Notes: generated by a model not told the origin, from the sequence alone. A stretch of 64,000 bases of DNA from Candidatus Amulumruptor caecigallinarius (GCA_944321825.1 CALUMU010000010.1:1-64000), one strand, 5' to 3'. Shown: positions 53,984-63,711, numbered from the stretch's first letter. Numbers and translations are program-made.

Positions 53984-54887
53984 TATAAGCTACAGAATAC
54001 TGCTTCCAATCGGTGTGTCGATGTTCGCATCATGCTCGTCAACGCCGGATTATGATGCGCAAGGCACATTTGAGGCGACCGAGGTCATCGTGTCGTCAGA
54101 GGGTAACGGCAAAATCCTGTATCTTGACATCGATCAGGGTGACAGTGTCGTCGCCGGACGGACTGTAGGTCAGGTTGATACTGTCCAGCTCTTTTTGCAG
54201 AGACAGGAACTGTCACGCCAGTACGCGGCGTTGGATGCTTCTCGCCCCGATCTTGCGGCTCAGATAGCATCTCTAAAGGAGCAGATTGCCGGTACGTTGA
54301 CTGACCGCGACCGCGTAGCCCGGCTACTTAAGGACGGGGCTGCCACACAGCAGCAGCTCGACAATCTCAACACCAAGTTAGCATCGCTCCAAGGTCAGCT
54401 CGATGCGCAAAGGTCGACCGTAAACAACAGCCGCTCGTCGATTGACGAGCAGATGAACGCTCTCGTGGTAAAATCCCAAGCCGTCGACGACCAGATTGCA
54501 CGGTGCGTTATCGCGTCGCCCATATCTGGTGTGGTCCTTGACAAACTGGCCGAAGCCGGAGAGGTGACATCGTTCGGCAAACCGCTTTTCAAGGTCGCCG
54601 ATATGCATAATATATATCTGAGGGCGTATTTCACCAGCGACCAGCTTTCCGCTCTTCGGCTCGGGCAGAAAGTGACGGTGGTGGCGGATTATGGTGCAGG
54701 CAACGAAAAGTCGTATGAAGGCACAGTGTCGTACATAGCCACCCAGAGCGAGTTTACCCCCAAAACCATCCAGACCAAGGACTCGCGTGCCAATCTTGTG
54801 TATGCTGTGAAGATTGCTGTCAAAAATGACGGATTGCTGAAAATAGGTTTGACAGGCAACGTATATGTCGGCAATAACGGTAACTAA
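53976..54887 (+). CDS. HlyD/YbhG-type periplasmic adaptor lipoprotein
   Basis: 303 aa. Lipobox SMFASC (Cys20). A split biotinyl-lipoyl motif (EVIVSSEGNGKILYLDIDQGD and CVIASPISGVVLDKLAEAGEV) flanks a coiled-coil hairpin (about 75-165), followed by a beta-barrel. It links the ABC pump to the TolC channel. It overlaps the ATPase gene by 23 bp. Confidence 0.9.
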   Translation: MNNISYRILLPIGVSMFASCSSTPDYDAQGTFEATEVIVSSEGNGKILYLDIDQGDSVVAGRTVGQVDTVQLFLQRQELSRQYAALDASRPDLAAQIASLKEQIAGTLTDRDRVARLLKDGAATQQQLDNLNTKLASLQGQLDAQRSTVNNSRSSIDEQMNALVVKSQAVDDQIARCVIASPISGVVLDKLAEAGEVTSFGKPLFKVADMHNIYLRAYFTSDQLSALRLGQKVTVVADYGAGNEKSYEGTVSYIATQSEFTPKTIQTKDSRANLVYAVKIAVKNDGLLKIGLTGNVYVGNNGN

Positions 54888-56352
54888 AGTAAGCAAGAGC
54901 TACAAGGGTGTCAAAGCCCTGTCCGATGTCTCGTTTTCGGTCAACGAAGGCGAGCTCCTCGGTCTCATCGGCCCTGACGGTGCCGGCAAGAGCACTCTGT
55001 TCCGTATTCTCTGTACGATGCTCCTGCCCGATAGCGGTACTGCCGATGTCGCTGGGTTTGACGTGGTGAATGACTACAAAGCCATCCGCAACAGCGTAGG
55101 GTATATGCCCGGACGATTCTCGCTCTATCAGGACCTCACCGTAGAGGAGAACATCAACTTTTTCGCCTCTATATTCAATGTCTCCCGTGATGAAGGGTAT
55201 GGATTGATTGCGCCTATCTATCAGCAGTTGGAGCCGTTCAAGCACCGCAGGGCTGGGAAACTCTCTGGCGGCATGAAGCAGAAACTGGCACTTTGCTGTG
55301 CGTTGATACACCGTCCCAAAGTGTTGCTGCTCGATGAACCTACGACTGGAGTGGATGCAGTGAGCCGACAGGAATTTTGGGATTTGCTCGCCGGATTGAA
55401 GCAGGAGGGCATAACCATCGTTGTTGCTACCCCATATATGGATGAAGCGACACGGTGCGAACGTATAGCGTTGATCAATGGAGGCCGGATTATGGATATC
55501 GACACTCCACGGTCCCTGATGGAACGTTACCGCAAGCCTACCATCGAGGAGGTATTTATACATCTTATGGGGGGCGACGATCTCCATTTCGACCTTTCGG
55601 TAAAGGTGACTCCCCAAGACGCGAAAGCCATATCTGTCAATGACCTTACAAAGAAGTTCGGCAGCTTCACCGCCGTTGACCATATATCTTTTTCGGTGGA
55701 GAAAGGGGAGATATTCGGATTCCTCGGGGCGAACGGAGCCGGCAAGACCACAGCCATACGTATGCTCTGCGGCCTAAGTTACCCCACTTCGGGGAGCGGC
55801 TATGTGGCAGGTTATGACATAACGCGGCAGGCTGAGGATATCAAACGCCATATCGGCTACATGAGCCAGAAGTTCTCGCTCTATGACGACCTGTCGGTAT
55901 GGGACAATATAGAATTTTTCGGAGGTATATACGGCATGTCGAAGTCCGATATAGCTCGGCGTGGGCGGGAAATACTCGAAGACCTCGAGTTTTATGACCG
56001 TCGTAACGATATGGTGGGCGACATCCCGTTGGGGTGGAAGCAGAAGCTGGCATTCAGCGTGGCCCTGCTGCACAGACCGGAGATTGTTTTTCTTGACGAA
56101 CCCACAGGAGGGGTGGACCCGATAGTGCGCCGGCAGTTCTGGGAACTGATATATCGGACGGCATCCAAAGGGGTGACGATATTCGTTACTACGCATTACA
56201 TGGACGAGTCCGAGTATTGCAACAGGTTGAGTATCATGGTAGCAGGCAAGATTAAGGCTCTTGACACGCCGTCCAACCTTAAGAAACACTTCGGTGTCTC
56301 CACGATGGACGAAGTGTTTCGGATTCTTGCCCGGGAAGGAGGTGAGCCGTGA
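54865..56352 (+). CDS. Tandem ABC ATPase (YbhF-like)
   Basis: 495 aa with two full ATPase domains. The first has GPDGAGKST (about 35-43), LSGGMKQKL and LLDEPTTGVD; the second has GANGAGKTT (about 291-299), a degenerate signature (IPLGWKQKL in place of LSGGQ) and FLDEPTGGVDP. Both use the DRA-type C-terminal extensions. It powers the two ABC-2 permeases downstream, like E. coli YbhF, which exports drugs or cations. The second signature's lost LSGG may make that site non-canonical. Confidence 0.92.
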   Translation: MSAITVTKVSKSYKGVKALSDVSFSVNEGELLGLIGPDGAGKSTLFRILCTMLLPDSGTADVAGFDVVNDYKAIRNSVGYMPGRFSLYQDLTVEENINFFASIFNVSRDEGYGLIAPIYQQLEPFKHRRAGKLSGGMKQKLALCCALIHRPKVLLLDEPTTGVDAVSRQEFWDLLAGLKQEGITIVVATPYMDEATRCERIALINGGRIMDIDTPRSLMERYRKPTIEEVFIHLMGGDDLHFDLSVKVTPQDAKAISVNDLTKKFGSFTAVDHISFSVEKGEIFGFLGANGAGKTTAIRMLCGLSYPTSGSGYVAGYDITRQAEDIKRHIGYMSQKFSLYDDLSVWDNIEFFGGIYGMSKSDIARRGREILEDLEFYDRRNDMVGDIPLGWKQKLAFSVALLHRPEIVFLDEPTGGVDPIVRRQFWELIYRTASKGVTIFVTTHYMDESEYCNRLSIMVAGKIKALDTPSNLKKHFGVSTMDEVFRILAREGGEP

Positions 56353-57395
56353 AACTCGCACCGTTCGTCTATAAAGAGATGCTACACGTGCTGCGTGACA
56401 AGCGTATGCTGTTCGTAGCTCTTGCCATACCGATAGTGCAGATGCTCCTGTTCGGCTTCGCCATCTCTACAGAGGTCAACAACATAAACGTGGCTGTCGC
56501 CTATGACAGGTACGATGAGGATGTAAGGCAGGCTATCGAACGGATATCTTCCAACCCATATGTAACGCTCAAAGGGCAGATTGACAACACTCAGGTTTAT
56601 CCCACATTGCAGCGTGGAGCGGCGGATGCCGTCGTTGTGTTCCGCGATGGCAGTGATGTGCAGATTGTGGCTGATGCCTCCAATCCCAACATAGCCCAGT
56701 CATCTACGGGCTACCTTCAGGCGATGATATCGGGCAGCAGCGGCGGCACGGCGGGCAATATCGACACCCATTTCCTGTACAATCCTCAGTTGAAGTCGTC
56801 GTATAATTTCGCCCCAGGTATCATGGGTATGCTGTTCATGCTCGTGTGCGCATTGATGACTGCGGTGTCGGTGGTGCGCGAAAAGGAAACCGGGACCATG
56901 GAGCTTTTGCTCGTCTCGCCGGTGCGTCCTATCCAGATTATCATCAGCAAGATGGTGCCTTTCTTCGTGCTTTCGTGTGTGGATTTGGCATTGATGCTTG
57001 GCATAGCCCGGTGGCTTCTTGATGTCCCTATGAGTGCCGGGGTATTGCCTATTATCCTGTTCTCGTTGCTCTACATATTGCTCTCCCTCGGTTTGGGATT
57101 GCTCGTGTCCACCATCTCCACGAGTCAGATTATGGCCATGCTGATATGCGGCATGGTGATGATAATGCCTGTAGTGATGCTGTCGGGGCTGATTTTCCCG
57201 GTTGAAAATCTGCCCGTCGTATTGAAGCAGATTTCGTTTATCGTCCCGGCTCGGTGGTATATCGATGCCATGCGCAAACTGATGGTTGAAGGACTCGACA
57301 TCGGCATGGCGCTTGACGACCTGCTCATACTTGCCGTCATGACTGTTATATTATTGGCGGTTGCTATACGTAACTTTAAAATCAGACTGTCATGA
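56349..57395 (+). CDS. ABC-2 permease (YbhS-like)
   Basis: 348 aa. One N-terminal membrane helix, a periplasmic domain (about 45-165), then five helices ending in an ABC-2 domain (PGIMGMLFMLVCALMTAVSVVREKETGTMELLLVSPV). It overlaps neighbours by 4 bp on both sides. It pairs with the next gene as the two membrane halves of the pump. Confidence 0.9.
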   Translation: MKLAPFVYKEMLHVLRDKRMLFVALAIPIVQMLLFGFAISTEVNNINVAVAYDRYDEDVRQAIERISSNPYVTLKGQIDNTQVYPTLQRGAADAVVVFRDGSDVQIVADASNPNIAQSSTGYLQAMISGSSGGTAGNIDTHFLYNPQLKSSYNFAPGIMGMLFMLVCALMTAVSVVREKETGTMELLLVSPVRPIQIIISKMVPFFVLSCVDLALMLGIARWLLDVPMSAGVLPIILFSLLYILLSLGLGLLVSTISTSQIMAMLICGMVMIMPVVMLSGLIFPVENLPVVLKQISFIVPARWYIDAMRKLMVEGLDIGMALDDLLILAVMTVILLAVAIRNFKIRLS

Positions 57396-58489
57396 GTGTC
57401 ATATCCGTAATGCTCCGCAAAGAGTTCCGGCAGTTTTTCCACAATGCTTTCCTGCCGCGGCTGTGCGTCATGTTCCCCATAATGATAATGCTGCTGATGC
57501 CCCTTGTGGCCAACATGGAGGTGAAGCATGTGGGCGTAGTCGTGGTTGACAACGACCATTCGCAGCTGTCGCGTCGCATGATGTCTGACATCAATGCCTC
57601 CGAATACCTTAGCCTTTATGCCACGGCTTCGGGTTATGAAGATGCGTTGGATATGGTGGAGCGCGGCAAGGCTGATGTAATCCTTGAGATACCATATGGC
57701 TTTGCACGGTCATTGGATGTCGGTTCGCCGGAGACAATCAACATTTCGGCCAATTCGGTCAATGCCACCAAAGGTGCCATGGGGCTTCAGTATGTGCAGC
57801 AGATTGTCGCGTCGGAATTGGCACGGATGTCTGTCGGTATGCCGGAGGCTAAAGTCCGTTTCTCCACTCTCAATCTCTTTAATCCCACGCTTGACTACAA
57901 GCACTTCATGATTCCTGCGCTGATGATTATGCTTATCGTGATGCTCTGCGGTTTCCTGCCCGCGCTCAACATCGTCGGCGAAAAGGAGGTCGGGACCATC
58001 GAGCAGATCAACGTGTCGCCTATAAGCCAGCTGACGTTTACGCTCGGCAAGATTTTACCCTACTGGATTATAGGGTTCATAGTCTTAACCATAAGCATCG
58101 TAATCGCGTGGCTGGTCTATGGGTTGACACCCGCTGGCAGCCTGATTACCATATATACGGCCACGGCACTGTTTATCATAGTCATGTCGAGCATGGCAGT
58201 GGTATTCGCCAATTTTTCACAGAATATGCAGCAGGTCATGTTCGTAATGTTCTTTTTTGTTATGGTGTTCATCCTGATGAGCGGATTGATGACACCGGTT
58301 CAGTCGATGCCGTCATGGGCCCAGGCGGTGACCTACTGTATACCGCCACGTTACTATGTCGACATCATGCGTGCCACCTATCTCCGCGGAGCCTCGATAG
58401 CCGACCAGACGTTCTCCTTTTCCATGCTCGGCCTCTACGCCCTCCTCTTCACCGCCGTCGCCATCTTCACCTATAAAAAACAAAACTGA
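57392..58489 (+). CDS. ABC-2 permease (YbhR-like)
   Basis: 365 aa with the same layout as its partner: N-terminal helix, extracytoplasmic domain, then five helices with ALNIVGEKEVGTIEQINVSPI. The last gene of the regulator-TolC-adaptor-ATPase-permease-permease operon. The substrate is unknown. Confidence 0.9.
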   Translation: MSVISVMLRKEFRQFFHNAFLPRLCVMFPIMIMLLMPLVANMEVKHVGVVVVDNDHSQLSRRMMSDINASEYLSLYATASGYEDALDMVERGKADVILEIPYGFARSLDVGSPETINISANSVNATKGAMGLQYVQQIVASELARMSVGMPEAKVRFSTLNLFNPTLDYKHFMIPALMIMLIVMLCGFLPALNIVGEKEVGTIEQINVSPISQLTFTLGKILPYWIIGFIVLTISIVIAWLVYGLTPAGSLITIYTATALFIIVMSSMAVVFANFSQNMQQVMFVMFFFVMVFILMSGLMTPVQSMPSWAQAVTYCIPPRYYVDIMRATYLRGASIADQTFSFSMLGLYALLFTAVAIFTYKKQN

Positions 58490-58570
58490 AACACTGATAG
58501 CATCATAATCGAATCACTTCGTGATTTCCTCAATAACGGTTAAGACACTCTCTAAGTAATTGGAATGTAA

Positions 58571-58601
58571 TTGGAAATATGCTGTGTTTCTCCTATTTTT
58601 G
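58571..58601 (+). promoter_or_regulatory. Promoter of the VOC/acetyltransferase/alkyltransferase operon
   Basis: TTG at 58571-58573, a 20-nt spacer, and TATTTTTG at 58594-58601, about 33 nt before the ATG at 58634. Confidence 0.65.
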
Positions 58602-58633
58602 TAGCGGTTTATCATATTTGGAGATTCATACTT

Positions 58634-59008
58634 ATGACGAGGATTGACCATATCGGTGTCTATGTTTCCGACCTTGAGGCTGCGAGGAGGTTCTTTGTGA
58701 CTTACTTTAAGGCTGAGGCTGGTGGGATGTATCATAACCCTGTCACAGGATTCAGCTCTTATTTCCTTAGCTTCGGAGATTCATCGCGGTTGGAGATAAT
58801 GACACGAAAGGACATCGGCGGATATGAATCATTAGGTGAGTGCCATATTTCCATGAGTGTCGGCAGCAAGAATGAGGTTGACCGTCTGACATCGCAACTT
58901 ACCGATGATGGGTATGAACTGCTCGGTGCCCCACGGACCACGGGCGACGGTTACTATGAGAGCAAAATCCGTGGTGTTGATGGCATAATAATTGAAATTA
59001 CCGTATGA
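58634..59008 (+). CDS. VOC-family (glyoxalase/bleomycin-resistance fold) protein
   Basis: 124 aa from the ATG at 58634. Two beta-alpha-beta-beta-beta units with IDHIGVYVSDLEAARRFF at the start and RLEIM in the middle; GVDGIIIEIT closes the fold with the metal-binding glutamate position. His6 of the first strand and Glu near 75 are present. Substrate unknown; such proteins include lactoylglutathione lyases and antibiotic-binding proteins. It overlaps the next gene by ATGA. Confidence 0.82.
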   Translation: MTRIDHIGVYVSDLEAARRFFVTYFKAEAGGMYHNPVTGFSSYFLSFGDSSRLEIMTRKDIGGYESLGECHISMSVGSKNEVDRLTSQLTDDGYELLGAPRTTGDGYYESKIRGVDGIIIEITV

Positions 59009-59568
59009 ATATGACAGAAAAAGAGAAACGTGATGCCGGGATGCTGTATAATCCCAACGTGGCGGAAATACTTGATGAAATACAGCATGGTAGGGAGGTA
59101 TGCCATGAATACAACGCCCTGCATCCGTCGGAAATGGCTGAGAGGGAGCGTATTATCCGCACACTGTTTGGCAAGACAGGTAGCCGCTTTATGATTGAGC
59201 AACCTTTTTATTGCGATTACGGCTACAACATAGAAATCGGCGAAAATTTCTATGCCAATGTCGGATGCAAGATATTGGACGGTGCCAAAGTGACTTTCGG
59301 TAACAACGTGTTTGTGGCTCCTGATTGCGGTTTTTTCACGTCTGGACATGCCGAAGAGCCTGAACTCCGGGCGCAGGGTATCGAATATGCACTCCCTATC
59401 AAGGTAGGCAATGGCGTATGGATTGGTGCCAAATCATCCATACTTCCCGGTGTCACTATCGGTGACAATGCCATTATCGGTGCCGGTTCGGTTGTCACCA
59501 AAGATGTCCCTGCCGATGAAATATGGGCTGGTAATCCGGCGCGGTTTATACGTAAAGTGAGGAGGTGA
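59005..59568 (+). CDS. Maltose/galactoside-type sugar O-acetyltransferase
   Basis: 187 aa. N-terminal Mac domain (KRDAGMLYNPNVAEILDEIQ) and a left-handed beta-helix of hexapeptide repeats. Catalytic His lies in TSGHAEEPELR, and GNGVWIGAKSSILPGVTIGDNAIIGAGSVVTKDVP forms the last coils. It moves acetyl from acetyl-CoA to a sugar hydroxyl. It overlaps genes on both sides by 4 bp, so the three-gene operon is tightly coupled. Confidence 0.9.
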   Translation: MNMTEKEKRDAGMLYNPNVAEILDEIQHGREVCHEYNALHPSEMAERERIIRTLFGKTGSRFMIEQPFYCDYGYNIEIGENFYANVGCKILDGAKVTFGNNVFVAPDCGFFTSGHAEEPELRAQGIEYALPIKVGNGVWIGAKSSILPGVTIGDNAIIGAGSVVTKDVPADEIWAGNPARFIRKVRR

Positions 59569-59888
59569 GCCAGGTCAATACGGTCGCATTTCAAGCCGAT
59601 GTCTACGATATTGTCCGTCAGATACCTGTCGGCAAGGTACTCAGTTATGGCGATGTGGCCAGACTGGCTGGATACCCCAACCATTCCAGGCTTGTAGGTC
59701 GCGTCTTGCGCCAGTGCGCTGATGATGCGGATGTACCGTGCCATCGGGTCGTTGATAGTTGTGGGCGGTTGTCGTGTCGATTTTTGGCTCAGAAAGGCTT
59801 CTTGCAGTCGGAGGGTGTCGCGGTTAAGCCCAATGGATGTGTCGATATGCACTCGTTCCGCTGGCGTGTCGACGATATTGCGCTCTGA
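59565..59888 (+). CDS. Short MGMT/ATL-family protein (methyltransferase C-domain only)
   Basis: 107 aa starting with GTG at 59565, overlapping the acetyltransferase stop as GTGA. It has the DNA-binding helix (VYDIVRQIPVGKVLSYGDVARLAGYPNHSRLVGRVL) and the PCHRVV active site with its cysteine intact (about residue 59). Length matches alkyltransferase-like (ATL) proteins, which usually have Trp in place of Cys, so this could still repair O6-alkylguanine. The residue after the motif region, DSCGRLS, keeps the usual GRL. Confidence 0.85.
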   Translation: MSQVNTVAFQADVYDIVRQIPVGKVLSYGDVARLAGYPNHSRLVGRVLRQCADDADVPCHRVVDSCGRLSCRFLAQKGFLQSEGVAVKPNGCVDMHSFRWRVDDIAL

Positions 59889-59900
59889 CAGAGCGTGGTG

Positions 59901-61274
59901 CTATGTGGCTTGTTTTGGCCGTCTGATAAAATACATGGCTATGATGACACAGCAGGTGACAACCTCGGCAGTGGGAATGGCGAGCCATAGGCCATAGGTG
60001 CCGACTATGCGAGGGAGGAGCAGAAAGCTCGGCACGAGGATGACGACTCCACGCAACAGGGTATAAATGGTTGAAGTAGCAGCTTTTTCAATGCTCTGAT
60101 AATAGCCGATGAATGCTATGTTGATGGCAAAGAACACGGCACATGTGGCAAAATATGGGAGACCCTCTACCGCGAGGTCGTATGCGGCAAGCGAAGGGCT
60201 GAGGAAAAGGGCGGCAACCTTGTCAGCACCCGTAACCAGCAGAAATGTTATGACCGTCCCGCAGATTACAGCTGTCTGTAGGGAGATTCTCAGAGCCTGG
60301 CGCACTCTGACGGTTTGTTGTGCCCCATAGTTGTAACTGATGATAGGCTGTGCGGATTGCGCCACGGCGTTGCTTATGGAGAATACCACAGGAAACAGGT
60401 AGCACGCTATGGCATAGGCAGCAACGCCGTCCTCGCCTAACATTGATATAAACATGTAATTGCCCGTAAGCATCATCAGGCTTATGGCTAATTCGGTCAG
60501 AAGCGTCGCAAATCCGATGCGCATCATGTACCACGTATTGCGCAGCGTGAGCAGCAGCGATGTGACGGACAGTTTCAAGCGGTAGAATCTCAGTTTGTCG
60601 GCTTTATACAGGAAATAGGCTATCACCATCACCCCTCCCGACGCACATGCTATGGACGTGGCAAGTGCCGCGCCCATCGTTCCCCATCCGAGAGGGAATA
60701 TCATGTACCAGTCGAGCGCGATATTGACCACGGCGGCCACAATTTGCACGGTCATGGCATATTTGGGCGAACCGTCAAGGCGTATAAGCATCATGCCCAC
60801 GCACTGTATCAACAGGAATGCCAGTCCGGGCAGGAGCCATAGCATATAGCTCACGGCATGAGGCTCAAGCGGCAGGCTGCAACCGAGCGCATAGATTATT
60901 TCCTTCGGGAATGCAAAGCTTGCGATGCAGATGAGTCCGACGACAACCAGTCCTACTATAAAAGCCTGGGTCATGATGATACGGGCGGCTTTGACATTAT
61001 CTTCAGAGAGTCTGATGCTCGCGACGACCGATGAGCCTATGCCGAGCATCAGACCTACGCCTGTGACCACCATGAATATCGGTGCTACGATATTCACGGC
61101 GGCTATCCCTTCGGCTCCGACTCCGTGACCGACAAAGATACCGTCGATGATAGCCAGTGCGGAGTTGGCTATCATGGCAGCGAGCGTGGGGAAAAACATC
61201 GTGCGGAACAGCCGGCCGATTTTCCCATTCCCAAAGTCCAGCCTGTCCCTGTCAAGATTCCTTTTGCCTGTCAT
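59901..61274 (-). CDS. MATE-family efflux transporter
   Basis: 457 aa with twelve membrane helices in two homologous halves. The start FRTMFFPTLAAMIANSALAIIDGIFVGHGVGAEGIAAVNI is typical of DinF/NorM-type MATE proteins. It exports drugs or metabolites using Na+ or H+. It is convergent with the alkyltransferase operon, with 12 bp between stops. Confidence 0.92.
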   Translation of the reverse strand: MTGKRNLDRDRLDFGNGKIGRLFRTMFFPTLAAMIANSALAIIDGIFVGHGVGAEGIAAVNIVAPIFMVVTGVGLMLGIGSSVVASIRLSEDNVKAARIIMTQAFIVGLVVVGLICIASFAFPKEIIYALGCSLPLEPHAVSYMLWLLPGLAFLLIQCVGMMLIRLDGSPKYAMTVQIVAAVVNIALDWYMIFPLGWGTMGAALATSIACASGGVMVIAYFLYKADKLRFYRLKLSVTSLLLTLRNTWYMMRIGFATLLTELAISLMMLTGNYMFISMLGEDGVAAYAIACYLFPVVFSISNAVAQSAQPIISYNYGAQQTVRVRQALRISLQTAVICGTVITFLLVTGADKVAALFLSPSLAAYDLAVEGLPYFATCAVFFAINIAFIGYYQSIEKAATSTIYTLLRGVVILVPSFLLLPRIVGTYGLWLAIPTAEVVTCCVIIAMYFIRRPKQAT

Positions 61275-61311
61275 ACGTTACTTTATAAAATGCAGATTAA
61301 TAAACGGGCTG

Positions 61312-61342
61312 CAAAGATAGTATTTATGGCCGACATTGCAAA
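61312..61342 (-). promoter_or_regulatory. Promoter of the MATE gene
   Basis: On the minus strand TTTG (61342-61339), 19 nt, TATCTTTG (61319-61312): an exact Bacteroidetes consensus. It is about 38 nt before the ATG at 61274. Confidence 0.8.
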
Positions 61343-61452
61343 ATTTCAGTTAAATTTGCATATTCGTTCCTGAAACTGCAATTGTTGCTGGGGCAGACCG
61401 TAATTATGGCGTATGCAGTTCCCGGTAAAATCCGAATGCACAGTTAATTTAT

Positions 61453-62529
61453 ATGAAGCAGCGCATCTACTATCTCGACTATCTCCGCGTGTTGGCTTGC
61501 CTTATGATTATGGTAATCCACGCTTGTGAATATTTCTACATCGGGTCTGACGGGGGTATTTTGATCCGCAGCCACTATGATGCATTGTTGGTCACCCTGA
61601 TAGACGGGTTCTGCCATAGTGCAGTGCCGCTGTTCGTCATCACAAGCTCGTATCTCCTGCTCCCGGTTAAGGGTACCACGACGGAGTTTTTCAAGCGTCG
61701 GGCTGACCGCATAATCGTCCCGTTCTTAATCTGGTCGGTGCTTTATTGCGTTCTGCCTATGTTGTGGGGCGGGATGTCTGTCGATGAGAGTCTGTCAGGG
61801 CTTTACCGTATCGTCTACAATTTCAACGGCTTTTCGGGTCATCTGTGGTTCGTCTGCACGTTGGTCGGTCTGTATCTGTTCATGCCTGTACTCTCCCCGT
61901 GGCTGAAGACGGTGAGCCGCCGTGGCGAGCAGGCGTTTCTGGTTGTCTGGCTTGTCGCCTCGACATACCATTATGCCAAGCTGCTATGGGGCGACGAAAT
62001 CTGGGGCGAAGCTTTCTGGAACGAGTTCCATACATTTTATTATTTTTCGGGATATATCGGTTACATGGTGCTCGGCCACTACATAAAGGTGTACACCGAC
62101 TGGAGCAAGGTACGTCTGTTGACCGTCGGGGCATCGCTTGCCATGGTGGGTGCGGCGGTGACATGGCTTATAACCTACCATCGGATGACTCTCGGCAGCG
62201 GACAGTCGTTCTACATGCTTGAAATCGGGTGGCGGTTCTGCTCTGTCAATATGATTGCCATAACGGCCGGTGTATTCCTGATGATGAAAGCCATTTCGTC
62301 GCCGGGACGCGCATATCCGCTGGTTGAGAACATATCTAACCTCAGCTATGGCATGTACCTGATGCACATCTTCATCCTTAATTGGATGATACCGCTCATA
62401 GTCCCTCATTTCGGCACATTAAGCTCGATTGTGTTGGTAGGAGCGTCCACGTTTGTCCTCAGTTATGCCGTGTGCAAGCTGCTGTCCGTCACCCCGCTGG
62501 GTAAAGCCGTCGTTGGATATGGCAGATAG
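61453..62529 (+). CDS. Membrane acyltransferase (Acyl_transf_3 family)
   Basis: 358 aa with about ten membrane helices. RIYYLDYLRVLACLMIMVIHACEYF carries the family histidine, and FKRRADRIIVPFLIWSVLY the R-x-R-I-x-P motif. Such enzymes O-acylate surface polysaccharides or other acceptors. It stands alone, and its substrate cannot be read. Confidence 0.88.
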   Translation: MKQRIYYLDYLRVLACLMIMVIHACEYFYIGSDGGILIRSHYDALLVTLIDGFCHSAVPLFVITSSYLLLPVKGTTTEFFKRRADRIIVPFLIWSVLYCVLPMLWGGMSVDESLSGLYRIVYNFNGFSGHLWFVCTLVGLYLFMPVLSPWLKTVSRRGEQAFLVVWLVASTYHYAKLLWGDEIWGEAFWNEFHTFYYFSGYIGYMVLGHYIKVYTDWSKVRLLTVGASLAMVGAAVTWLITYHRMTLGSGQSFYMLEIGWRFCSVNMIAITAGVFLMMKAISSPGRAYPLVENISNLSYGMYLMHIFILNWMIPLIVPHFGTLSSIVLVGASTFVLSYAVCKLLSVTPLGKAVVGYGR

Positions 62530-62544
62530 GCTTCTCTTATCGGC

Positions 62545-63594
62545 CTATATCCCGAAGAGGAAGGGTAGGGGCTTGGAGTCTCTGAATTTCTTGGCAGCAT
62601 CGCCGGCATAGATTGCGCCGTCGGTGAGCGTGAGTTTCTTGATGCCGTTACCGGCAGAGAAGTCGAGGTTGTTGAAGTCGACCCAGAAGATGTCGGGGCT
62701 TAACGTAGATTCGAAGTAATAGACCATGTTTTTCTGGTCTGATACCGTGCGCCATCGGGTTGAGGCGATATTGGGCTGGTCGGGGATGGAGATGCCGAGT
62801 GGTACGGAGACATTGCGCATGACGCTGAACACTCCTGCTACGGCCTGACGGAAATCGGATGTCTGCGGCAACGCATTGATGTAGAATGATGCGCGGACGA
62901 AACGGTCCGATGCACGGTTGGTTCCCGGGAGCATCACCAGGCCTCCTATCTGTTTCCAATAGTCGTTGAGTGTCTGCTGCTTGTCGTATGTGGGCGAATT
63001 GGTCATTATCTGGCAGTCGCGTCCCTGATGTATCACGAGATTGCCGTCAAGATACTCGAATATCGCACTGTTGCCGCCGGAATCGGATATCGACAGGTGC
63101 AGCGTAGACTTGGCTCCGTTGGGGAGGTCGGGGTCATCGATGCGGAATGCCTCTTTGCGCAGCTCAGCCACGGCCTCGTCCACCGTCGCGAAATTGTCCA
63201 AAACGTATTGCGTCCAGATGCTCAGACCCATTACGGGCCGGCGGTCGTCCGGGCGTTTGTAATCCGATTCGGTCAGGAAAAGCAGATTGGCGACCAGCCC
63301 CTTTTCGTTCATGCCGTCGCACACCCCTATGTCATAGCCGGCAGTAACCACGCTGCCGTAGGCCGATGTCCATTTTACAGAGTTGTCGGTGAGACCTCCT
63401 CGCCGTTCTATACCTCGCGGAAAGAAATATATGTTTGACTGCGGATCCTCTTTCCAGTCCATTGTGCGTCCCGTCACCACCATGTTGTCCGGACCGAGGT
63501 ATACGGCGCGTGTACACGCTTCGGTTTGCGATGGTGATGCCATCGCCCATGCGATAGTCACTGTTAATGCCAATGTCAGATATTGTGTTTTCAT
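62545..63594 (-). CDS. Choloylglycine hydrolase-family Ntn amidase (bile-salt-hydrolase-like)
   Basis: 349 aa from the ATG at 63594, where the signal MKTQYLTLALTVTIAWAMA begins; 20 further upstream codons are not signal-like. After the signal comes EACTRAVYLGPDN, whose Cys would become the N-terminal nucleophile, then GRTMDW with the conserved Arg and Asp, and GMNEKGLVANLLFL. The family cuts linear amides: conjugated bile salts or penicillin V. Export to the periplasm matches Bacteroidales enzymes. A role in bile-salt deconjugation in the gut is plausible but the substrate is not proven. Confidence 0.9.
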   Translation of the reverse strand: MKTQYLTLALTVTIAWAMASPSQTEACTRAVYLGPDNMVVTGRTMDWKEDPQSNIYFFPRGIERRGGLTDNSVKWTSAYGSVVTAGYDIGVCDGMNEKGLVANLLFLTESDYKRPDDRRPVMGLSIWTQYVLDNFATVDEAVAELRKEAFRIDDPDLPNGAKSTLHLSISDSGGNSAIFEYLDGNLVIHQGRDCQIMTNSPTYDKQQTLNDYWKQIGGLVMLPGTNRASDRFVRASFYINALPQTSDFRQAVAGVFSVMRNVSVPLGISIPDQPNIASTRWRTVSDQKNMVYYFESTLSPDIFWVDFNNLDFSAGNGIKKLTLTDGAIYAGDAAKKFRDSKPLPFLFGI

Positions 63595-63643
63595 ATAACT
63601 GTCAACGCTCGGCGGGAGGTGATAGTTCGTAGCTGTACATATA

Positions 63644-63685
63644 CATTCCGCCACCCGGATTCTGTGCGAACCGGATGGCGGAGTG
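63644..63685. terminator. Hairpin between the barrel gene and the amidase
   Basis: CATTCCGCCACCCGG (63644-63658) pairs with CCGGATGGCGGAGTG (63671-63685) with two mismatches. It lies just past the stop of the upstream barrel gene on the minus strand. Confidence 0.55.
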
Positions 63686-63711
63686 TCGCTGGAAGGGTGT
63701 GGCGGGAGGTG

